From NCBI RefSeq assembly GCF_003028855.1, contig NZ_CP028324.1, positions 2,604,001 to 2,668,000 on the forward strand: 64,000 bases of DNA, read 5' to 3'. This stretch comes from Pseudoduganella armeniaca. GTDB lineage: Bacteria; Pseudomonadota; Gammaproteobacteria; Burkholderiales; Burkholderiaceae_D. The position numbers and the translations under genes were made by a program. Numbering within the stretch: the stretch's first letter is position 1; the number at the start of each line of letters is the position of its first letter. Shown in pieces: positions 1 to 8,189 of the stretch. The notes below the pieces were generated by a model that was not told the origin of the DNA, searched no databases, and saw only the letters and a program-made list of their open reading frames with translations.

Positions 1-521
1 TCACGGGCCTGATCAAGGCCAATATCCCGACGCGTATCGCGTTCCAGGTCTCCTCGAAGATCGACTCGCGCACGATCCTGGACCAGATGGGCGCGGAAAC
101 GCTGCTGGGCATGGGCGACATGCTGTACATGCCGCCCGGGACCGGACTGCCGATCCGCGTGCACGGCGCGTTCGTGTCGGACGACGAGGTGCACCGCGTC
201 GTCGCCCACCTGAAGCTGCAGGGCGAACCGAACTACATCGACGGCATTCTCGAAGGCGGCACCCTGGAGGATGGCAGCGGTGGCGGCGAGGGCGCGGCGG
301 CCGGCGAGGGTGGCGGCGAGGCCGACCCGATGTACGACCAGGCCGTGCAGGTGGTGCTGAAGAACCGCCGCGCGTCGATCTCGCTGGTGCAGCGGCACCT
401 GCGCATCGGCTACAACCGCGCGGCGCGCCTGCTGGAACAAATGGAACAGAGCGGTGTGGTCTCGGCCATGCAGTCGAACGGCAACCGGGACATCCTGGTG
501 CCCGCCGCTTCCGCAGAATAA
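1..521 (+). CDS. ftsK: DNA translocase FtsK, C-terminal part (5' end outside window)
   Basis: The open frame enters from the left edge (first full codon at 3). It encodes the end of the FtsK motor (residues around GLIKANIPTRIAFQVSSKID, then GMGDMLYMPPG) followed by an acidic Gly-rich linker and the winged-helix gamma domain (DPMYDQAVQVVLKNRRASIS, then LQRHLRIGYNRAARLLEQME-like helices). FtsK pumps DNA at the division septum and the gamma domain recognises KOPS sequences and contacts XerD; this is established for the family. The stop lies 9 bases before lolA, the usual ftsK-lolA order. Only the last roughly 170 residues are present. Confidence 0.96.
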   Translation, partial: TGLIKANIPTRIAFQVSSKIDSRTILDQMGAETLLGMGDMLYMPPGTGLPIRVHGAFVSDDEVHRVVAHLKLQGEPNYIDGILEGGTLEDGSGGGEGAAAGEGGGEADPMYDQAVQVVLKNRRASISLVQRHLRIGYNRAARLLEQMEQSGVVSAMQSNGNRDILVPAASAE

Positions 522-530
522 GGAAAAACC

Positions 531-1154
531 ATGCATCGATTCAGCTTTGCCATCGTCGCCACCGTGCTGTGCGCCGCCAACGTCCACGCCAGCGCGCTGG
601 ACCAGTTCAAGACCTTCGTCGGCTCGACCAAGGCCGCACGTGGCGAGTTCACCCAGACGCTCACGAAGAACGTCGACGGCGCGAAGAAGACCTCGGCACC
701 GTCCACCGGTACCTTCGTGTTCGCCCGTCCCGGCAAGTTCATCTGGCAGTACCAGAAGCCGTACGAGCAGCTGCTGCAGGCCGACGGCGAGCAGCTCTAC
801 ATCTATGACAAGGACCTGAACCAGGTCACCGTGAAGAAGCTGGGTGATGCGCTGGGCTCCTCGCCGGCCGCCATCCTGTTCGGCAGTAACGACCTGGAAA
901 AGAATTTCACCTTGGCCGAAGCGGGCACGCGTGACGGCCTGGAATGGCTGAAAGCCACCCCGAAAGCCAAGGACGCCAGCTTCGAGCAGATCAATATCGG
1001 CCTGAAGAACGGCCAGCCGGAAGCGATGGAGCTGCGCGACAACTTCGGCCAGACCTCGGTGCTGGCATTCCGCAAGTTCGAGAAGAACCCGGCCCTGACC
1101 GCCACGTCGTTCAAGTTCGCGATGCCGAAGGGCGCGGACGTCGTCAACCAGTAA
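531..1154 (+). CDS. lolA: Outer-membrane lipoprotein carrier protein LolA
   Basis: A 207-residue protein with a Sec signal peptide (about residues 1-20, cleavage after NVHA). The mature part has LolA features: early FTQTL segment, FVFARPGKFIWQY beta strands, and YIYDKDLNQVTVK. LolA is the periplasmic shuttle that takes lipoproteins from the LolCDE transporter to LolB at the outer membrane. The ATG is preceded by an AAGGAAAA Shine-Dalgarno (SD) sequence. It lies between ftsK and rarA with very short gaps, so the three genes are probably co-transcribed. Confidence 0.95.
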   Translation: MHRFSFAIVATVLCAANVHASALDQFKTFVGSTKAARGEFTQTLTKNVDGAKKTSAPSTGTFVFARPGKFIWQYQKPYEQLLQADGEQLYIYDKDLNQVTVKKLGDALGSSPAAILFGSNDLEKNFTLAEAGTRDGLEWLKATPKAKDASFEQINIGLKNGQPEAMELRDNFGQTSVLAFRKFEKNPALTATSFKFAMPKGADVVNQ

Positions 1155-1164
1155 GCCCAGGACG

Positions 1165-2469
1165 ATGGCCGACCTGTTTTCCGCCGAACCGCGCCAGCCG
1201 CTAGCCGAGGCCTTGCGCCCGAAAACGCTGGACGAGGTGATCGGCCAGGGCCACCTGCTGGGCGAGGGCAAGCCGCTGCGGCTGGCTTTCCAGTCCGGCA
1301 CGCCGCACTCGATGATCCTGTGGGGCCCGCCAGGCGTCGGCAAAACGACCCTGGCGCGGCTGACCGCCAACGCCTTCGACGCTGCCTTCATCGCGCTTTC
1401 CGCCGTGTTCGCAGGCGTAAAGGATATCCGCGCCGCGATGGAGCAGGCGCAGCAGAACCTGGACCAGTACGGCCGTCACACCATCCTGTTCGTCGACGAG
1501 ATTCACCGCTTCAACAAGGCGCAGCAGGACGCGCTGTTGCCGTTCGTCGAATCGGGCCTCGTCACCTTCATTGGCGCCACCACGGAAAACCCCAGCTTCG
1601 AGGTCAATTCCGCGCTGCTGTCGCGCGCCCAGGTCTATGTGCTCAAATCGCTGACGGACGCCGAGATGCGCCAGCTGCTTGTCAAGGCGCAAAAGGCCGT
1701 GCTGTCGCACCTGCAGTTTGACGAAATCGCCATCGACACGCTGGTCGGCTTCGCCGACGGCGACGCGCGCCGCTTCCTGAACCTGCTGGAGCAGGCCGAC
1801 ACCGCCGCCCGCTCGTCCGGCACGACGAAGATCGACGCCAGATTCGTCGAAAACGCGATGACCCTGAACGCGCGCCGTTTCGACAAGGGCGGCGACAACT
1901 TCTACGACCAGATCTCGGCCCTGCACAAATCCGTACGCGGCTCGCACCCGGACGCTGCGCTGTACTGGTTCTGCCGCATGATCGACGGCGGCGCCGACCC
2001 GCGCTACCTGGCCCGCCGCATCATCCGCATGGCGTGGGAAGACATCGGCCTGGCCGACCCGCGCGCCCTGACGATGGTCAACGACGCCGCCGAAACCTAC
2101 GAACGCCTCGGTTCACCCGAAGGCGAGCTGGCGCTGGGCCAGGCCGTCGTCTACCTGGCCATTGCGCCGAAAAGCAATGCCGGCTACAACGCCTTCAATG
2201 CCGCCATGGCGCACGTCAAGAAGGACAAGTCGCGCGAAGTGCCCGTCCACCTGCGCAATGCGCCGACCAAGCTGATGAAGGAGCTGGGCTATGGGCATGA
2301 GTACCGTTACGCGCACGACGAGCCGAACGCGTACGCCGCTGGCGAAACCTACCTGCCCGACGGCATGCCCGAGCCGCGTTGGTACCAGCCCGTGCCGCGT
2401 GGGATGGAGGCCAAGATTGCCGATAAGCTGGCTTGGTTGCGGGAGTTGGATCGGGCTGCTGGGGAGTAG
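1165..2469 (+). CDS. rarA: Replication-associated recombination protein A (RarA/MgsA AAA+ ATPase)
   Basis: A 434-residue AAA+ ATPase of the RarA/MgsA/WRNIP1 family, full length. The Walker A motif GPPGVGKTT is at residues 54-62 and Walker B FVDEIHRFN at about 108-116, followed by sensor 1 (FIGATTENPSF) and the C-terminal tetramerisation region with FYDQISALHKSVRGSHPDAA and WYQPVPRGME. RarA acts at stalled replication forks together with SSB and RecA. It starts 10 bases after lolA, consistent with a shared transcript. Confidence 0.96.
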   Translation: MADLFSAEPRQPLAEALRPKTLDEVIGQGHLLGEGKPLRLAFQSGTPHSMILWGPPGVGKTTLARLTANAFDAAFIALSAVFAGVKDIRAAMEQAQQNLDQYGRHTILFVDEIHRFNKAQQDALLPFVESGLVTFIGATTENPSFEVNSALLSRAQVYVLKSLTDAEMRQLLVKAQKAVLSHLQFDEIAIDTLVGFADGDARRFLNLLEQADTAARSSGTTKIDARFVENAMTLNARRFDKGGDNFYDQISALHKSVRGSHPDAALYWFCRMIDGGADPRYLARRIIRMAWEDIGLADPRALTMVNDAAETYERLGSPEGELALGQAVVYLAIAPKSNAGYNAFNAAMAHVKKDKSREVPVHLRNAPTKLMKELGYGHEYRYAHDEPNAYAAGETYLPDGMPEPRWYQPVPRGMEAKIADKLAWLRELDRAAGE

Positions 2470-2473
2470 TGAT

Positions 2474-3316
2474 TCACTCGTCGGCGACGGGCGCCGGGGA
2501 GTCGCGCGGGTTCGCGCCCAGCCGTTCCTTCAGCGCTAGCGCTCCCTTGGCATGCGCCAACCAGCGGTGCAACTCGACAATCATATATACCAGCAACAGA
2601 GCCAGTATCCCCAACATCCAGCGTTGCTCCTGGATCGAAGTATGAATGGTGGGAGCGGCATTGGTTGTGCCGAACGCCTGGCAGATCGTTGCTATGTCGT
2701 CGGCCGAGAAGCCGCTGATACCCGGCACGATCGATGCGGGCTTGCCGCAGGCCTCGAGCCGGAATCCCGGCTTGTCGGACATCGGTTTGGCATAGGCGGT
2801 GTCCAGCGTTAACCAGGTCCCGGTAGCCGTGATGCGCAGGAAGGCCCGGTCGACCGATATGGCGACGAGCGTGGCCACGAGCGCCCAGGCCGCCAGCGCG
2901 TACGCCAGGCTGGCACCGCCCATTGCGAATAGTCGTGGCAGCTCCTCCTGCGGACGCAGGCGCATGGAGTCCAGATCGAAGTACGGCCCCGCCGCCGCGA
3001 TCCTGTTCAGCATCGCGCTATCGGCACGGAACAGCGAGGCCAGCCGCCTGGCTTGCTGCACGTTACGTATCTGTATCCCGGTGGTGAAGCGGAATTGATG
3101 AATGGCCGTCTGCTCATCCAGGAAGTCGCCGATCGCTGGTACCTTACAGTCGGCCTTACCGTGGAAGAAGCGCCATAGCCTGGTCAACAAAATGTGGCTG
3201 GAACCTGTGCGGCGCCAGATGACGAAGGCGGTGACGATGAGCGCCAGCACCGGCAGGCCGAGGCCCCAACTGGCGAGGTAGCCGGGTAAGCCTGCGATCG
3301 TTGATTGCGTTTCCAT
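2474..3316 (-). CDS. Hypothetical membrane protein (possibly DUF6216-like)
   Basis: A 280-residue protein with three predicted membrane helices: near residues 15-33 (GLPVLALIVTAFVIW), 131-155 (GGASLAYALAAWALVATLVA) and 233-250 (MLGILALLLVYMIVEL). A soluble stretch of about 70 residues separates the second and third helices and contains paired cysteines. I do not recognise a catalytic motif. Its layout reminds me of the DUF6216 family, which I could not verify. It is convergent with rarA, the two stops being only a few bases apart. Confidence 0.75.
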   Translation of the reverse strand: METQSTIAGLPGYLASWGLGLPVLALIVTAFVIWRRTGSSHILLTRLWRFFHGKADCKVPAIGDFLDEQTAIHQFRFTTGIQIRNVQQARRLASLFRADSAMLNRIAAAGPYFDLDSMRLRPQEELPRLFAMGGASLAYALAAWALVATLVAISVDRAFLRITATGTWLTLDTAYAKPMSDKPGFRLEACGKPASIVPGISGFSADDIATICQAFGTTNAAPTIHTSIQEQRWMLGILALLLVYMIVELHRWLAHAKGALALKERLGANPRDSPAPVADE

Positions 3317-3435
3317 CCAGGACTCCCAAGTCGATGTGTAGGGTATGAACGTCAGATCCGTTAGCCCGGCGATAGTTCGCGCTGGCTCCGCGGTGTTATA
3401 GTCCTTTTGATATCAATCAAACGAAAGGGGCCCAA

Positions 3436-4257
3436 GTGCAAGTCAAAACCATCAACGGCACGGAAGTCCTGATCGAAGGCAGCGGCAGCGAGACGATCCT
3501 CTTGCTGCACGGCTGGCCCGACAGCCGCGCGCTGTGGGAAAAGCAGGTCGAGGCATTCAAGCCGCACTTCCGCTGCGTGCGCTTCACCTGGCCCGGTTTC
3601 GAGCCCGGCGCGGCCAGCGCCGAGCATTCGCTGGACGCCTTGATCGGCCTGTGCGAGGCCGTCGTGCGCGAGGTCAGCCCGGACCAGCCGGTCATCCTGC
3701 TGGTACACGACTGGGGCTGCCTGTTCGGCTACCACTTCGCGATGCGGCATCCGGAGCGCGTGTCGCGGGTCGTGGGCGTCGATATCGGTGACGCCGGTTC
3801 GCGCGACTTCAAGAAGGCCACGACGATTCCGGCGCTGCTGGGCATCGTCGGCTACCAGCTGTGGCTGGCGGCAGCGTGGCGCATCGGCGGCGGCGTCGGC
3901 GAGAACATGTCGCGCTGGCTGTCGCGCCAGATGGGCGTGCCCACGCCGCCCGAGCAGATCACCGTGGCCAAGAACTACCCTTACTATTCTACGTGGACGG
4001 GCAAGTACAAGGCCGTCAAGACCTTCCGGCCGACGTGTCCGATGCTGTTCATTTACGGCACGCGCAAGCCGTTCATGTTCCACTCGCCGCAATGGGAAAC
4101 CTGGCTCAACGCGCGGCCCGGCAGCAAGGCCGTGGCGATGGATACCGACCACTGGCCCATGCTGCGCCGGCCCGACGAGTTCAATACGCTCGTGCTGCGC
4201 TGGCTGCTCTCGCATCAATCGAACGAGGTAATGAATGCATCACCTGCTGTCCCGTAA
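3436..4257 (+). CDS. Alpha/beta hydrolase, epoxide-hydrolase/dehalogenase-like
   Basis: A 273-residue alpha/beta-hydrolase. The oxyanion region is LLLHGWPDS (residues 22-30). The nucleophile elbow reads VHDWGC with Asp92 where serine hydrolases have Ser, which is the pattern of epoxide hydrolases and haloalkane dehalogenases. A late DTDHWPM supplies the probable catalytic His. The start is GTG at 3436, chosen because AAAGGGG lies five bases upstream; no ATG fits as well. The substrate is unknown. The gene end overlaps the region where the next hydrolase begins, suggesting a two-gene unit. Confidence 0.85.
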   Translation: MQVKTINGTEVLIEGSGSETILLLHGWPDSRALWEKQVEAFKPHFRCVRFTWPGFEPGAASAEHSLDALIGLCEAVVREVSPDQPVILLVHDWGCLFGYHFAMRHPERVSRVVGVDIGDAGSRDFKKATTIPALLGIVGYQLWLAAAWRIGGGVGENMSRWLSRQMGVPTPPEQITVAKNYPYYSTWTGKYKAVKTFRPTCPMLFIYGTRKPFMFHSPQWETWLNARPGSKAVAMDTDHWPMLRRPDEFNTLVLRWLLSHQSNEVMNASPAVP

Positions 4258-4334
4258 GCTGGTCGGCGCTCGCCCACTGCGCCGCGCCGGTGTTCCCGTG
4301 GCGGGCGCGCAGGCCTCCCACCCGGTGCGCTGAC

Positions 4335-5429
4335 GTGCGGTGCCCAGTTCTCGCCGCGCTGGCCTGGCCCGCGCTGCTGCTGGCGGCGCCGCAGGGCGGC
4401 TGTCCCGCGCCGTCGGTGGCGCATCAGCAGGGTTTCGATGCCGCCGCGCTGTGCGCCGTCGTGCGCGCGTTCGATGCCAGCGCGCTGAATTACCACAGCC
4501 TGCTGGTCGAGCGGCATGGCGTGCAGGTGGCCGAGGCCTATCGCGCGGGCCGCGACCGTTCGATCTATTCGCTATTCGCACGCACCGTCGATTTCGGCCC
4601 GCAGGTGTCGCATGACATGCGTTCGATCAGCAAGTCCGTCACCAGCCTGTTGTGGGGGATCGCCGCCGGCCAGGGCCTGATGCCGTCGGTCGATACGCCT
4701 GTCACGGCCGTGCTGCCGGAACTGGCCGATCCGGCGCGGCCGGAGCTGAACAGCATCACCATCGAACACCTGCTCAACATGAGCAGCGGCCTGGCCTGGA
4801 ACGAGCCGGGCGTCTACAACCGCTTCAACGACGAGTTCGGGCTGTACTGGCGCGGTGCGCCCGCGGGCCACGTGCTGGGCAAGCCAGTGGTCACGGCGCC
4901 CGGCACGCGCTTCAATTACAACGGCGGCGGTACGGCCATCCTGGCGCAGATCCTCGAGCAGCGCACGGGCATGGCGCTGCCGGATTATGCGCAGCGCTAC
5001 CTGTTCGGCCCACTCGGCATCACCGCGTGGAGCTGGCAGCGCGACCTGCGCGGCCGGGCCCTGGCCTTTGCCGGGCTGCGCCTGCGCCCGCGCGACCTGC
5101 AGAAGCTTGGCCGGCTGATGTTGCAGCAGGGCCGCTGGGAAGAGCGTCAGGTGGTGCCGGCGGCCTGGGTCGCCGCATCGCTGCAGCCGCGCCTCGCCAC
5201 GGGCGACGGGCTGCAGTACGGCTATCAGTGGTGGATGGGCAGCACGCAGGCGCTGGGACTGCCGCAGCGCTGGGTGGCCGGATTCGGCAACGGCGGGCAG
5301 CGCCTGTTCATCGTGCCAGGGCTCGACATGACGGTCGTCGTCACCGCGGGCGAGTATGACAAGCCCGAGCTGGGCCCTACGTACACGCGGCTGCTCGACA
5401 GCGTGGCCGCCGCCGTCGAGGCACCCTGA
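4335..5429 (+). CDS. Serine hydrolase, class C beta-lactamase-like
   Basis: A member of the beta-lactamase/transpeptidase-like family with the SISK nucleophile motif (Ser97, Lys100 counted from the start used here), a YNG motif in FNYNGGGTAIL, and a late GFGNGGQRLF segment in the KTG/HxG position. The frame stays open far upstream, but GTG 4335 gives a convincing signal peptide (MRCPVLAALAWPALLLAAPQ), so I start there. No good ribosome site precedes it. An overlapping 32-codon frame starting at ATG 4235, which does have a GAGG site, ends at 4333, so a frameshift near the 5' end is possible. Probably periplasmic; substrate unknown. Confidence 0.8.
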   Translation: MRCPVLAALAWPALLLAAPQGGCPAPSVAHQQGFDAAALCAVVRAFDASALNYHSLLVERHGVQVAEAYRAGRDRSIYSLFARTVDFGPQVSHDMRSISKSVTSLLWGIAAGQGLMPSVDTPVTAVLPELADPARPELNSITIEHLLNMSSGLAWNEPGVYNRFNDEFGLYWRGAPAGHVLGKPVVTAPGTRFNYNGGGTAILAQILEQRTGMALPDYAQRYLFGPLGITAWSWQRDLRGRALAFAGLRLRPRDLQKLGRLMLQQGRWEERQVVPAAWVAASLQPRLATGDGLQYGYQWWMGSTQALGLPQRWVAGFGNGGQRLFIVPGLDMTVVVTAGEYDKPELGPTYTRLLDSVAAAVEAP

Positions 5430-5574
5430 ACAGGGCGCTTTCGCTACCGCTTTTTTGCAGTTCATCCCGCGTTTCCTGCGCTCCGTCGGAACCCGATGGA
5501 GCCGCATATCGCCTTTAGGTACAGTACAACCATCGCAGAACACGTTGTCGCTACTGACCTCAAGGGAGAACATC

Positions 5575-5775
5575 ATGAACGCACTGAAACACATGGAAGC
5601 CATCTTCGTCATCGTCGCCGGCGTCGCACTGTCGGTAACGTTCGCCACCACCGAAACGAAGCCGTTGACCGTGGCCGCCGATGCGGTGGTCACCGTGCAG
5701 GGCGATGCGCCGATGCCGGTCGTGACGATCGCCGCCAAGCGCCTGACCGCCGCCGAGAAAGCCGCGCTGATCTGA
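5575..5775 (+). CDS. Small exported or membrane-anchored protein, unknown function
   Basis: A 66-residue protein preceded by a strong AGGGAGAA ribosome site. Residues 7-25 (MEAIFVIVAGVALSVTFAT) form one hydrophobic segment. The rest is a short tail ending in KRLTAAEKAALI. It sits alone between the serine hydrolase and serS. I do not recognise the family; the good ribosome site and clean hydrophobic segment argue that it is real. Confidence 0.65.
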   Translation: MNALKHMEAIFVIVAGVALSVTFATTETKPLTVAADAVVTVQGDAPMPVVTIAAKRLTAAEKAALI

Positions 5776-5829
5776 TGGGCCGGGCCGCCTGCCGGCCCGC
5801 GCGAAACTCGCAGGGGAAGGGCGTCGTCT

Positions 5830-5838
5830 TGGTACAAT
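5830..5838 (+). promoter_or_regulatory. Extended -10 promoter for serS
   Basis: TGGTACAAT matches the TGn-TACAAT extended -10 form about 29 bases before the serS ATG. No recognisable -35 hexamer lies 16-18 bases upstream, which is compatible with an extended -10 promoter. Not experimentally supported. Confidence 0.5.
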
Positions 5839-5866
5839 TGCGGTTTCGACATTCCCGGCAATTCCC

Positions 5867-7156
<1,290 letters not shown>

Positions 7157-7168
7157 CGAAAAAAGCCC

Positions 7169-7196
7169 TTCACATTTGCGGCAGGGCTGCTATAAT
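7169..7196 (+). promoter_or_regulatory. Sigma-70 promoter for the first tRNA-Ser gene
   Basis: TTCACA (7169-7174), a 16-base spacer and a perfect TATAAT (7191-7196) lie 28 bases before the tRNA. The boxes fall in the short gap between serS and the tRNA. Confidence 0.7.
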
Positions 7197-7223
7197 CTTG
7201 CCTTCTCGCAGCAATGTGAGAAA

Positions 7224-7315
<92 letters not shown>

Positions 7316-7324
7316 ACAAATAAG

Positions 7325-7356
7325 AACGGCGTCCCCTGCGGGACGCCGTTTTTATT
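7325..7356 (+). terminator. Rho-independent terminator of tRNA-Ser copy 1
   Basis: The stem GGCGTCCC/GGGACGCC closes a CTGC loop and is followed by GTTTTTATTT. The hairpin also forms the first module of the repeat described at 7325-7470. Confidence 0.85.
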
Positions 7357-7470
7357 TGTTCGGACGGAAGAGGGTGGGATTCGAAGACCCGCGCTTACCA
7401 GCGCGGGGCTCTCCGAATCGCCCATTTGCTGGCGCTTCGCGCCAGCGCCGCGCGCCGAGGGCGCGCGACG
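7325..7470 (+). repeat. Structured tRNA-Ser trailer repeat, copy 1
   Basis: The unit holds five modules in order: a terminator hairpin; an inverted piece of the tRNA (7369-7385 is the exact reverse complement of 7291-7307 in the T arm and acceptor stem); stem I (CCGCGCT TACC AGCGCGG); the conserved line GGCTCTCCGAATCGCCCAT; stem II with a CTTCG loop; and stem III (GCGCGCC/GGGCGCGC). Related units occur at 7498, 7680 and 13499. Stems vary between copies with pairing preserved. Confidence 0.8.
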
Positions 7471-7497
7471 TATGCATCACCTGTTATCAAACACAGT

Positions 7498-7640
7498 CGG
7501 GCATCCCCTGCGGGATGCCGTTTTTCTTTGTCTGGACGGAGGAGGGTGGATTCGAAGACCCTGCGCCTGCTGGCGCGGGGGCTCTCCGAATCGCCCATCT
7601 GCTGGCGCTTCGCGCCAGTGCCGCGCGCCGAGGGCGCGCG
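7498..7640 (+). repeat. Structured tRNA-Ser trailer repeat, copy 2
   Basis: Same module order as copy 1, but no tRNA precedes it. The terminator stem is GGCATCCC/GGGATGCC, so a G-C pair in copy 1 has become A-T with pairing kept. The inverted tRNA segment is present with one base lost (GGGTGGATTCGAAGA). Stem II keeps the CTTCG loop. Confidence 0.78.
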
Positions 7641-7661
7641 CTCTACCTTCACTTCTTTTGT

Positions 7662-7673
7662 CCCTCTCCGCCA
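7662..7673 (+). repeat. tRNA-Ser 3' end remnant
   Basis: CCCTCTCCGCCA equals the last 12 bases of the tRNA-Ser gene, CCA included, without the rest of the tRNA. It lies directly before copy 3 of the trailer repeat in the same relative position as the intact tRNA before copy 1, so it looks like the stump of a lost tRNA-Ser gene. Confidence 0.65.
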
Positions 7674-7679
7674 TAGAAA

Positions 7680-7807
7680 ACAGCGTCCCCTGCGGGACGC
7701 CGTTTTTATTTGTTCGGACGGAAGAGGGCGCGCCAAGGCGGCAGGTTCGAAGACGAGCGCCTACCGGCGCTCGGCTCTCCGAATCGCCCATTTGCTGGCG
7801 CTTCGCG
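7680..7807 (+). repeat. Structured tRNA-Ser trailer repeat, copy 3 (truncated)
   Basis: Terminator hairpin, inverted tRNA piece (here interrupted: AGAGGGCGCGCC, then GGTTCGAAGA), and stem I in the form GAGCGCC/GGCGCTC, a compensated variant of copy 1. The conserved GGCTCTCCGAATCGCCCAT line follows, then the first arm of stem II. It breaks off after GGCGCTTCGCG; the following bases up to 7880 show no further repeat or gene that I can see. Confidence 0.72.
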
Positions 7808-7880
7808 TAGCAGCTTTGTCCTAACTTGACAGCGACGCGGCAGAAGAACCGCCAGACGCCTATGTTCCGCCATGTTCAGC

Positions 7881-8189
7881 CTATACGCGAAAGAAATGCG
7901 TAAGAGGCTCCAGGGGCTCCTCTTCTGCGTCTTCGCAGTCTTGTAGGAGGCACTGATATTGATTTAACTCATCAAGAAGAAATTTGGATAGAAACCTTGT
8001 TTTAACTTCGATTTCCAGTTCTAAGAAATATTTAGCATTGGTAATGAAGTTGTTCGAGTTGGAAGAGGGGTCTATAATCCGAATGGTGTCAGCGTTGACG
8101 GTTTCAACGTGGCCTGAAGCTTTCATATTATCAAATGCTGCTTCTTTTTCTTCGGTGCGACCGAAGTGAATGTGTATGCAATGTCCCAT
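7881..8189 (-). CDS. Candidate immunity protein for the Rhs toxin
   Basis: A 102-residue acidic protein of unrecognised family. Its ATG shares one base with the stop of the Rhs frame (TAATG overlap), so it is translationally coupled to the toxin, which is the usual position for an Rhs immunity gene. Its base composition is visibly AT-richer than its neighbours, as is the adjacent toxin tip, consistent with a horizontally exchanged toxin-immunity cassette. The immunity role is inferred from position only. Confidence 0.65.
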   Translation of the reverse strand: MGHCIHIHFGRTEEKEAAFDNMKASGHVETVNADTIRIIDPSSNSNNFITNAKYFLELEIEVKTRFLSKFLLDELNQYQCLLQDCEDAEEEPLEPLTHFFRV

